DNA of 64,000 bases from Tubiluchus corallicola (Eukaryota > Priapulida > Priapulimorpha > Priapulimorphida > Tubiluchidae). Below are positions 24,901 through 37,200 of the stretch, in pieces. Each line of letters opens with the position of its first letter. Positions within the stretch are counted from its first letter, which is position 1. The translations under genes were made by a program, and so were the position numbers. The stretch covers positions 124,001 to 188,000 of the forward strand of contig JAQGDQ010000341.1 in assembly GCA_030141605.1 (NCBI GenBank), written 5' to 3'. The notes below the pieces were generated by a model. It ran no database searches. It was not told the origin of the DNA and saw only the letters and a program-made list of their open reading frames with translations.

Positions 24901-25219
24901 AGCCGGCATAAACAATAATCTTTTTTTTGTCAAAACGAAACAAAAAATTAAATCAATAGAAAATGATGTTTTATTCTTCGCAATTTGCCTTTTGTAAATG
25001 CCGAATAGTGACCAAATAGAAAGTATGCAAATGCAAAGATGCGATTGCATAATGTACATGTATCGATGAAACCCGGAATTATACATTATGTATTATTAAA
25101 AAAATTATCAGCAAATAACATCATTTTGATGCAAATAATTCTTTCCTAGCAAAGACTCTGATAGTTCTGAACTCACGGCAACAAAAACTAATCAGTCCAC
25201 AGTGCTGCATCATTGCCCA
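22000..25219. other. Intergenic or SLMAP 3' side; no gene seen
   Basis: AT-rich sequence with only short open frames and no recognisable domains. The minus-strand 130-codon frame at 24551-24943 is low-complexity and lies where the SLMAP 3' UTR would be. Confidence 0.5.
24970..24975 (-). terminator. Candidate SLMAP poly(A) signal
   Basis: AATAAA on the minus strand, about 245 bases beyond the SLMAP stop codon. Such hexamers are frequent in AT-rich DNA, so this is only a candidate. Confidence 0.3.
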
Positions 25220-28200
25220 TTACGGAGACTGTGTTGCCGTTACCGTTGATAACAACGGATACCAGGCTATAATTGTGCCAAGCAGCAGCATGATGAGTGG
25301 CACCATTGACACCATTGAAACCTGCAAACAGATTAGCTTTCATTAGGTTAATTTATAAACCTAACCAGGCATGATATTGCTCAACTTTACAGCCAAGCTC
25401 ATGACCACTCAGCTGTTGCCCTCATTGCCATGCAAACTGAATGCAACAAAACAAAATGCTAAAAATTCATTAATTTCTTCAGCTTACACATAACATTTGA
25501 TTTCACTTAATTAAATGATCATCAACGTACCTAAAATGGTACCGATTTTAGCCAACATTTTACTTCGTATTACGCACCCACAGTATAAAATATTCATACT
25601 ACACAACAGGATAAGTAACACAGTAAAAAGTACTTTAAGATGAAACTATTACCGTTCTACAGTTGTAAGACAAATCTTCATATTCGCTCTGCATTAAGCT
25701 CATCTCTTCCTTAAGATGTTCAACCTCGGCATTTGATGCCTCGCACTGTCCTTTGAGTTGCTCTATTTCCTGGCGCGCAGCGACAAACTATAAAACACAA
25801 GCGAAACGACATCAGCAAAACAACAGATATGCATAAGCTAGATATGTGTGTAGGATTAAATTTCTATTGCAAAATTTCTATTGCAAATTTCTATATTGAA
25901 AAACTCCAAACTTGGAATACGTGATACCAAACTGAACGATGATTACCTAAAACAACAAGTGAAACACTATGCTATAGCTTTGTTCTACCCTACTCCATTC
26001 TATCACCCGAACATGACGTACCTGTGCATCCACATCGCTGGATATCGTTGCCGCCTCAGCTGCTCCTTTCTCAATACTAGTTGCCTTCATTTCTAGTTTA
26101 CACTTCAGCGCATCGAGGGCGCTGTACGACTCTTGTAGCTTGCCAAAGTCCGCCATCACCCGGTTCTCTTTCCGTGAACTACAAAAAGAAAACAAATCTC
26201 TAATTTAATAAAATAAAACATAATGAACACAATAAAACAATGACATAAAACAATGCAATTAATTGAAAACAATTACATGCAGTTTTAAATACATACAGTC
26301 TGACTTCATTCTCGATGGCTTGAATTCTTCTTCGTAAGTTGGAACATTCTTCTTTCAGGCTGGCAAACTCAGCTAAAATATTGATAAAACATTAATCAGG
26401 TCAGGCTAATAAAAACCAAGCATTTTATCATGTATCATCTAAGTAAATGTTAATTATGTTTATCTATATAATAGTCGATTCGTAAAAAAACTGTGAGCAA
26501 ATTTTTCTGAAAAGGTTTGCATCACATAGTTTCCTGCATACGGATTTTGTTTGCCGCGTGGAACTAGTATAACTGCATAAAGTGTAAGTCGTTTACACGA
26601 ACCATTTGAAATTTATTGCCCGAGATTAATTATTACAGCATTCCTTTGCCATTAGTTGAATTACATTATTATTTATAATAACCTCTATTGTGTTCTGTTT
26701 GAGTCTGTAACTCCTGGTTTGCGTTCTTGGCATCCTCGGCCCGCTTCTGTCGCTCGCGTCGCTCGACGTCCAACTCACGAGACAGTGCTGCCACCTTGCT
26801 CCGCTGATTTTCCGCCTCGTTGTGGCTCTTCTTTGCAGCCTGCTGGGTACTAACGAGCTGCTCTGCCAGTGATTTCAGCTGCTTGCGGAGCTCCGATTCC
26901 ACTATCTCCGCCTTGGCACGCTTTTCGTTAAAATCGGCTACGAGTTCCGCTTGTTCTTTAACTTGCAATTCAGCTGTTTTCAGTTGTTCCTTTAACTGAT
27001 CGATGTTTTCTTTGCTCAAGTTGCTGGCATGAACCGCAGTGTCTAGTTCAGCTAAAATGAATTTTTTCAATGTATTCCTTTATATTATTTATTGCAAACA
27101 ACACATGTAGTTCAATGACACAATATAATTTAAAAATAAAGAGAGCAAAAAGCAAACATAAATGGATTTGAATCATAAACTAGCTTAACAATTTTCTGCA
27201 TTATGCAAGGAGGCTCAAATTCTCTGAAAAGAGAGGCAATTTTAAAGCACGTCCTAAAAAACTTTCCACACAAAATTATATACTTAGCATTATGCTTGTC
27301 TGCTTAAAAGATTTGTGTAACCAGAAAATTCTTAGTAATTTAAAATGCTCGTGCCAACTAGTAACTAATTCGCCGTCCCAGTGTGCACCACTGACTCACC
27401 ATAAAACATTTCATTGACAAGATACAGTGATTTATGCTTTTGTCTAGTTAGTGAAGTGTGCGCTACGAATGCTCCGATGATTTTTTCTAACTTTGTGTAA
27501 CGTCACCTAAACTTGTTTCAAACGACCTACTGCCAAAATGGCTGCACCTAGCAGTCATCGCGGAAGTTTAACTTTTGAAGTTTTATACAGCATTGCTGCT
27601 AGTATGAGCTTTATGTGCAATAATTCAGTACGCAGGTGATACAAAATTTGAAGAAAATTTTTTAGCTTTATATAAGTAACGGCTTTTGTGTTTTAACTAA
27701 GTCACCTCTATAAATCCTTCACTCTGAAACTTTGAGAAATCCAGGTTCTTTAATTAAAAAAGATGCCCTTCACAAAAATAAAATACTAGTATTCTACCTG
27801 GACCAACTGCATCAGTTAAAACAGAATGTACTGGCTGTAGTATGAGAAATGAGACAATGTTTAGATTCATATTTTAAATAAAAATCAGAACTAACCTTTT
27901 GTCTGGCACAGCTCTCCTAGGGTCTTTTCATGTTCATCTCTTAATTCAGTCAGCAGATCTGAAACAAGAAAAAAACAAATTTTAAGTAATATTTAAACTA
28001 CAAAAATTGCGGCATTACAAACGTAAAGCAATTATATTGCTAATAAAATGGATTGTCGTTTTGTTCGAATGCAGTGAGAGATGGCATGGTGCTGCCATCT
28101 ACAGGACAAATTTGTGACAACCAGTGTAATAGTGCAACACAAAATTGTATGCGTTGCGCTTGGCTTTTTATTTCATTGACAGAAAAATCTACAAATGTGC

Positions 28201-31200
28201 TGTACTTCTTCGATCAATAGATCCCACACTAGCAAGTGGGATATCCCTCTTACAACACTTCCCTCAAAGAACAATGAGTACGGACGACAATGTTGTACAA
28301 TAACTACTACTTAACAAGTAAACAATTTTAGTAACAATAACTACTACTTAACAAGTAAACAGTTTTAGTAACAATAACTACTACTTAACAAGTAAACAGT
28401 TTTAGTAACAATAACTACTACTTAACAAGTAAACAGTTTTAGTAACAATAATTACTACTTAACAAGTAAACAGTTTTAGTAACAATAACTACCACTTAAC
28501 AAGTAAACAGTTTTAGTAACAATAACTACCACTTAACAAGTAAACAGTTTTAGTAAAAATAATTACCACTTAACAAGCAAACAGTTTTAGTAACAATAAC
28601 TACCACTTAACAAGTAAACAGTTTTAGTAACAATAATTACCACTTAACAAGTAAACAGTTTTAGTAACAATAACTACCACTTAACAAGTAAACAGTTTTA
28701 GTAACAATAACTACTACTTAACAAGTAAACAGTTTTAGTAACAATAACTACCACTTAACAAGTAAACAGTTTTAGTAACAATAACTACCACTTAACAAGT
28801 AAACAGTTTTAGTAACAATAACTACCACTTAACAAGCAAACAGTTTTAGTAACAATAACTACCACTTAACAAGCAAACAGTTTTAGTAACAATAACTACT
28901 ACTTAACAAGTAAGTAGTTTTAGTAACAATAACTACTACTTAACAAGTAAACAGTTTTAGTAACAGTAATTACTACTTAACAAGTAAACAGTTTTAGTAA
29001 CAATAACTACCACTTAACAAGTAAACAGTTTTAGTAACAATAACTACCACTTAACAAGTAAACAGTTTTAGTAACAATAACTACTACTTAACAAGTAAGT
29101 AGTTTTAGTAACAATAACTACCACTTAACAAGTAAACAGTTTTAGTAACAATAACTACCACTTAACAAGTAAACAGTTTTAGTAACAATAACTACCACTT
29201 AACAAGTAAACAGTTTTAGTAACAATAACTACTACTTAACAAGTAAGTAGTTTTAGTAACAATAACTACCACTTAACAAGTAAACAGTTTTAGTAACAAT
29301 ACCTACCACTTAACAAGTAAACAGTTTTAGTAACAATAACTACCACTTAACAAGTAAACAGTTTTAGTAACAATAACTACCACTTAACAAGTAAACAGTT
29401 TTAGTAACAATAACTACCACTTAACAAGTAAACAGTTTTAGTAACAATAATTACTACTTAACAAGTAAACAGTTTTAGTAACAATAACTACCACTTAACA
29501 AGCAAACAGTTTTAGTAACAATAACTACTACTTAACAAGTAAGTAGTTTTAGTAACAATAACTACTACTTAACAAGTAAACAGTTTTAGTAACAGTAATT
29601 ACTACTTAACAAGTAAACAGTTTTAGTAACAATAACTACCACTTAACAAGTAAACAGTTTTAGTAACAATAACTACCACTTAACAAGTAAACAGTTTTAG
29701 TAACAATAACTACTACTTAACAAGTAAGTAGTTTTAGTAACAATAACTACCACTTAACAAGTAAACAGTTTTAGTAACAATAACTACCACTTAACAAGTA
29801 AACAGTTTTAGTAACAATAACTACCACTTAACAAGTAAACAGTTTTAGTAACAATAACTACCACTTAACAAGTAAACAGTTTTAGTAACAATAACTACCA
29901 CTTAACAAGTCAACAGTTTTAGTAACTACACACATTTTTTATTTTTTTTTCATTTCCATTCACCCGAAAAAGAATTACAGTGTTACCTATTCTTTTCCTT
30001 ATTTTTAAAATTGCAGGTTTTTTATTCATGTAACGGAAAAGCCAGCAGCAGCAGCAGCAGCAGCAAGTAGTAAGGCATATACTGGGCAGGGGAGTAGTCA
30101 GTTTCTAAAGTTATGCAGAGACACCATGACACATACTAAACAATTTTTAATGCATTGCTTATACATTTTAATTTTGTGTTTAAAATCAAAACACGAAGAA
30201 GATACAGCTTTAGAGGAAGTACATAATTGTTATTTTGTATTAAATATTAAAACACATTTAAAAGTTTTACAGTAAGTTCATAAATCTCAACACATAGTAA
30301 AAACACGAGTGTTATTTAATTATTTTAATTTTAAACGCAAAATGAATGAATTTTGGCGCTCTTGAAAAGTTGCCAATTTTCTTTTGCAAAATGAGCTCCA
30401 GGAAGCACTTCCCTTGCTCCCTAAATCCACTGATACCAGGGCAGCTGTCAAGTGCTAGACAAAACAATGTAGGTAGAACCACTTATCCCTTGTTGTCAAC
30501 AAGTAATGCAAAGAAGCAGTTTCAAGAGGTGCCACAGAAAGAAAGAAGACTGGAGTAAAGAGAAGGTTTTAAAAGGTTTAAAAAGGGCAGATAAAGTAAA
30601 CTTGCATATGCGGGTAATAATTTCTATACAATTCGACACATTGAAAGCAAGACCGCAGCATTCAACAGCAGAGCCTACTAAGTTTGGATGCTTGTGACAA
30701 GACTGGAACCTCACTCATTATCAAGGGTATCCTGCTAGAACGAGCCACTGAACCAGCAGAGGTATCTTAGCCACATTTGGATGTAAATACATCCGCCTTC
30801 TAGGAGGTAAATGAACGAAAGAAGCCAAGCCACCTAGAGCAAGTCTGTACTGCAGTTCAGCCAGTCACCCAGAGCAAGTCTGTACTGCAGTTCAGCCAGC
30901 CACCCAGAGCAAGTCTGTAAAGCAGTTCAGCCAGCCACCCAGAGCAAGTCTGTACTGCAGTTCAGCCAAGCCACCCAGAGCAAGTCTGTACTGCAGTTCA
31001 GCCAGCCACCCAGAGCAAGTCTGTACTGCAGTTCAGCCAGCCACCCAGAGCAAGTCTGTACTGCAGTTCAGCCAGCCACTCAGAGCAAGTCTGTACTGCA
31101 GTTCAGCCAGCCACTCAGAGCAAGTCTGTACTGCAGTTCAGCCAGCCACCCAGAGCAAGTCTGTACTGCAGTTCAGCCAGCCACCCAGAGCAAGTCTGTA

Positions 31201-34200
31201 CTGCAGTTCAGCCAGCCACCCAGAGCAAGTCTGTACTGCAGTTCAGCCAGCCACCCAGAGCAAGTCTGTACTGCAGTTCAGCCAGCCACCCAGAGCAAGT
31301 CTGTACTGCAGTTCAGCCAGCCACCCAGAGCAAGTCTGTACTGCAGTTCAGCCAGCCACCCAGAGCAAGTCTGTACTGCAGTTCAGCCAGTCATTCACAC
31401 ACCAGCCTCAGTGCCATTCTTAACTTTTCATGCTGCCATGACTACTCGAAGAAAAAACAACACATTTGCTTCATTAAATACAAAACATGACCATTATTTA
31501 CAGTGCTGGTCAGTCCCAAAAGTGGCAAATGTTAGAATATTTGTGTGTAAAAATTTGCACGAATGAATCATACCCTTGTATCTTTTCACTTCAGTGGCAT
31601 TACTTTCTCCTTGCAGCGTCAGAGTATCGACTTCGATTTGCTCCGCTACTTCTTGGTTGCCGTTGGTAACATCGCTGCCGACCTCTGTCATTGCTTTCAT
31701 TTTTTCATGCATTACTTGCTTAAACACTAGGTCTGTTTCCAATCTCTTTATGTGATGCTTTAAGTTGTTAATGATTCGTTCATTTTCGTCTTTTTCTTCG
31801 CTTATTTTCATTTGCAAGTCTCTGATGACTTTCTCACTTTCCATCTTTTCGGAAACCTCTTTTACTTGTTCTGTAATATAATTAACCGAAAATTATAGTT
31901 TAAGGTTATCATCATCATGATCATGATCATCATCATCATCACCACCACCACCACCACCACCACCACCACCACCACCACCACCACCACCACCACCATCATC
32001 ACCATCATTATTATTGTATATATTTCATTATTGTATATATTTCAGTGATTTCATGATATATTTATTTAATTATTGTATATATATTATTTATATATATTGT
32101 ATATTATTTATATATATTGTTTAATATTAGCTATAAGTTTGGCAAAAATTGGACAGAAATTCCCATTTTTGAAGATTTTTCGCGACCCGCCATCCCCCAC
32201 GAGTTCGTCCCGGTGGCCCCGATTTGAAAAATAAACCATCAACGAGACCACACATTCGTTTAATATATACCTCGCTGAAAATTGTGTCGTCATGGCAGCT
32301 GTAATCTCGAATCTTATATATTATTGTATGTATATATACTTTTCATTACTACAGAAAAGGAACATGTCAGGCACTGTGTCTATAATGGTTGGGTAGCCTG
32401 TTTGATGGTGGGTGTTACAGGCCCGTTTAGAATTCGGCCTCGGCATCCCGTAATGCGGGTTTTCCCGGACCCAACTCACCATTATTTTGAAATTTTTGCC
32501 CCAACAACACGTAGAATTATTATTATTACACAAATTTGTACCACATGGTTAACTATAAGTGGTATCCTATGGTGCCTAAGAACAGAATCAGCAGTATATT
32601 AAGATTTAAACAGATCACACTAAAACTCAGTGAATTTAAACTAGACGCTGTACAGCATAGACACAACAAGAAGTTGTACAAAGTTGTAAGAGAATCAGTT
32701 TGAAAAAGCTAAAATGAACAAACGAGTCTTAACAACACAAATCAAGTGGTCGTTTGTTCCATTCTCTGAAGCCAGCTACAAAAAAGATCTGTTTTCATAA
32801 GTTTTACGATTAAAGGCTACTACTGAGCACTGGACTGTGTCCGAACTAAGCTTTTACTTTAAGCAGATTTGATACATAAGCTGGAGCCGTATTATGTAAT
32901 CATTTGTACACCAAGCACAAAACTTTAAACATGCTTCTATATCTGATAACTAGTGAGTAAGCACATCGACAGTTCGACTGCAATGAAACTTTTTCAATTC
33001 GAATTTAATTTGAATATAAAATCTTGAACTTGAATATCTTAACACGTCGCTTGTTCTTTGAGCAGTGCATTCGACTCGAATGCATTTTATTAAATTAGCC
33101 TTTGATTGTAAGAATGCAAATTCTTTGAGCGTTAAACGTTCCAATAATTTCTTTATTTGAATTTGTCCAAAACTAAAATTATGCATTCGAATAAAAAAAT
33201 TTCAACACTTCAGGTTGCATTTATTCTCTAACATTTGAAACATCAGCTGCAAAACTTACTGAAAAATTATTTTTTAACTGTATTACATAGCTAGCCTAGA
33301 TAGATAACATAGTATGTATTTCATCACAAACTAACATAAAAACAATTGTAAGCAAAAATCAAAACTGACTGTAAACGCATACTTTTGTATATATATATAT
33401 ATATATATATATAACCTGGATTTTGTAAAATACCCATTTACTTGCTTTTATTTCTTTTTTATCTACTGAGATTTAAATTAAGTTTTTTGCACACATTATT
33501 ACAGGTAGTCATTGACTTACGATCGCACTTGGTTCCGGCGGAGTGGTCGTAAGACAGTCGTGATGCAAGTCGTACCCGTATATAATGGTGCGCCCCCTAC
33601 ATGTAAGATGTTGTGCGTGTACGCACATTAAGTATGGCGGCGCGTACGAATTAATGATAAATTTATCGAAACGGATAGCAATTTAAGATTATATTGTTTA
33701 AAAAAATAACAGGAATTATGCGTTGTAGGTGGTTTTGTATAATTAATTAATTAAGCTGCAGTCAGGGGGGGTCGGCGAAGTCGAACAGTCGTAAGTCAAT
33801 GACTACCCATATTTTTACTTCTGACTCAAAGTTTTTTCAAAAGGCTAAATTCAAATTGATTTCCGCTAGCATATGCGCTCTCCTACTACAAACCTATAAA
33901 GAAGGAAAGAACAATGCTGTAGCCATGGCAACCTACAGGTAAGAGTACTTAGTGTTAAGATCGAAGTAAATTTGATTATACCTTCAGTTATGTCTTTAAC
34001 GGTACCGTCGTCTTCAAGTTTCTTCAGCGTTTCCTGTGTAGTCTGCAGACGCGCTTTTACTGATGCTAGTTGTTTGTTAGTGAAATCATTCTCTGCTTGA
34101 ACAGATTCCAACTGCAAATAAACAAAAATAATAATAACAATAATAACAAAAGCGGAGAAAGAATAATGAAATAAAACAAATAACAACAACAACAACGACA

Positions 34201-37200
34201 ACAACAACAACAGCAAACAGTCTGTAAATAAGAAATTTTTCATGTTCATATCTTGGTTTGCCACAGTAGGACCCGCTTAATAGATTGACTTCAGGACCGA
34301 AGTGTTTTGACCAGTTAACCGACTGAACCTGGGTGTAGTGTTACTGGTATAGAAGAAGTATGGGTCATCAGCTTAGTATGCACTAAGATTTTTAATGAAT
34401 TTTAGAAATGAAGCAAATTCCTTTGTGTGGTTAAAATTTTTTAAAAAATACTTTAGTGAATTAGCAATTAATTAAAAAGTATACTTTTTGTAACCACACA
34501 AGTCTGTTAATTTTCGAAAATTACAAAAAATCCTCCAAAAAGTTGGTTGCTTCATTTTCTCGCGAAGAAGTTGGCTCACAAAGTTCTCTTAATTATAAAA
34601 ACATTGAAAATCTGTTGCTGTGTGATGCACATATTCTTGTGAAACATTTAGCGCTTGGCATGCTTAAACATTTTCTTTGCCAAATCGATCATCTTTTTCT
34701 CTTGCGTTTGTAAATTACACTTTTAACGCTGACTCCACTTCACAGTCTTTTCCTGTGCACGCCTGTGAGATGCTAGATTCTCATTTTGGCTTGCTGACTG
34801 GTCAATTTCAGATCATTTCTTCAACATTCTGCCGAGAGTACTTTGGGAAATTTTCAACTGCGCTGCTGCACACCTCTGCCCCATCTTTGGAAGTTTATCG
34901 TACTGCTCTAAAATTCTCAGTTTCCCCCGTTACATCTTCACGTTTATGCTTCATTTTTCAAACTTCTTAACTCTATGCTCATATTTGCTCCATGATGTTT
35001 ACTCTTGTAAGTCACAAGGAATATCGGCTGATTACTGTACCGGCATCTTTGACTGTTAACTGATTAAGCCTGAAAGCGTGAAACGGGAGCTTCAAAAGAA
35101 AACCACCAGACAAGTGATTAAATGTTTAGCTTCCAGAAATTCTTGGGTAACAGGATAATTGCAGTGGACGAGCGGGTAACAGATTCAAAACAAAGCCGCT
35201 ACGCTAGCATATTAGCGCATGATAAACATACCTGCTTATAAACAAAACGGTACTTAACATGATTGTTTCTGAATACATAGTGCACAAAAGGGAAGTAAAC
35301 ATGACATAAAAGTAGGAAAGGCTCTTTGGGCACAAACAAATGTCTTATCTTAAGTAAGTGAAGGAAAAATATTGAGTCAATTATGCAGAGTTATTTTAGT
35401 CAATTACCGATAGTTTTTATGTACATTAGAATGGAAGCGGCTCGTACCAGGCGTTTTTGAGTCAATTAAGCGATTGAGTCTATTAAGTGGCGCCAGCTGT
35501 ACTAAGCTCATATAGTAGGCGCCGTGTATTAGACTTACGGTAATGTGTAATCAATCACCTAATTATCTGAAAACCTTTAGTACGGTCCGCTCCTATGCAA
35601 AAGTACATAAAAACTGTTGGCAATTGACTCAAATAACTCCACACAATATTTTTACATTATAAAGATATACACGTGTTTATACTGATGTAATGATGTTTAA
35701 CACAGTGACGGCCGGCCAACTAGCGGTCAGCTCGAGAAACAATGGACTGCGTCCGTAGTATGCGGGACTTTTAAATTTAACGGGCCAGATTTTGCCCGAT
35801 TCTTCCGAAATCCTTAAAAGCGAGGTCTAGGAAATCGAGATATGAATATAAATGCAGAAAATGACACAAATTCGAAATTTCAGAATGTAAATAGTAATTT
35901 AATTAACTTCTCTAACGATTGAACAACCTGTAAACTTCATGGTCACAGGAAATAAACTGTGAACAAAGTACTTCTTTGTTCTTTGCAAAATGTTCATGCA
36001 AGAAACATTGCTATAGTGGTGCTATATGTATATTTAAGTACCCTTGCAGTTAGGACTGCCTCTTGTTTTGACATGTCTTCTACCTTCTCTTCAGCATATA
36101 CATGTATTATCATCTACCTTTCTTCAGCATCTACATGTATTATCATCTACCTTTCTTCAGCATCTACATGTATTATCATCTACCTTTCTTCAGCATCTAC
36201 ATGTATTATCATCTACCTTTCTTCAGCATCTACATCTACCTTTCTTCAGCATCTACATGTATTATCATCTACCTTTCTTCAGCATCTACATGTATTATCA
36301 TCTACCTTTCTTCAGCATCTACATGTATTATCATCTACCTTTCTTCAGCATCTGCATGTATTATCATCTACCTTTCTTCAGCATCTACATCTACCTTTCT
36401 TCAGCATCTACATGTATTATCATCTACTTTTCTTCAGCATCTACATGTATTATCATCTACCTTTCTTCAGCATCTACATGTACCTACATTCTACATCTAC
36501 TTTTAAAGCACCTACTTTATCTACTTTGGTATTTAAAGGAAAGCAAAATCTTCCTTACATTTCATACATGCCAAGATTGAAGTCAGCATGAGCAAAAGTA
36601 GGCTGCCAACTATTATGGCTTGTGTGGTCGCTTCTTTGTACGACCAATTACGACCTGTTGTTAGATACTTGATGTTCTTAAAAATTTTACATTACGTTTT
36701 ATTTGTGCAAAAATCTGTAAAAAATTACCAGGCAGTTATGTACTGTCGTTAATTTAATAAATTTCATCCTTGCCGTAATTATCTGTCCAGGAAAACAAAT
36801 TTCAGTGTCACATTAACACTGCTAGTTCCTATTTACACTTAATGGTTGTTTATCTTTTAGTAATTGGATAATTGGCCTGACAAATGCATATTAGTGAGCA
36901 GAACCACAAAACATGGATATCAGTAAATAGTTTGACGATTTTATCCGTTACAATTATTGGTTGACCATTTATTGCAGAGATGCTGGTTTTTTAGTTTCAC
37001 TTTTTACATATTGTGTCCTGCATGTATCAACTTTGAGGTCTATTTGGTCGCTAGATAGCGCCACACGTTTCAGCTACATGTGTGTCACGTAGTCTTACAG
37101 TCGGGGCTGTTGGTAAAAAAGTCAAATTTTATTTACAATCGACTATTTAATGCACTATTGTAAGTTTCTGTCGCTGTTGGTTTTCGTGTGCGGCTAGTTT

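Noticed and set aside
24551-24943. 130-codon minus-strand frame near the SLMAP 3' end
   Set aside because: Low-complexity translation of AT-rich sequence, downstream of a well-supported SLMAP stop codon; more likely 3' UTR.
28298-29926. Regular 37-bp repeats resembling a CRISPR array
   Set aside because: The units are contiguous, with no unique spacers, and the surrounding gene is a spliced animal gene.
35959-36591. Three overlapping open frames of 134-210 codons
   Set aside because: They arise from the 33-bp tandem array in SLMAP intron 7; all frames are equally open and low-complexity.
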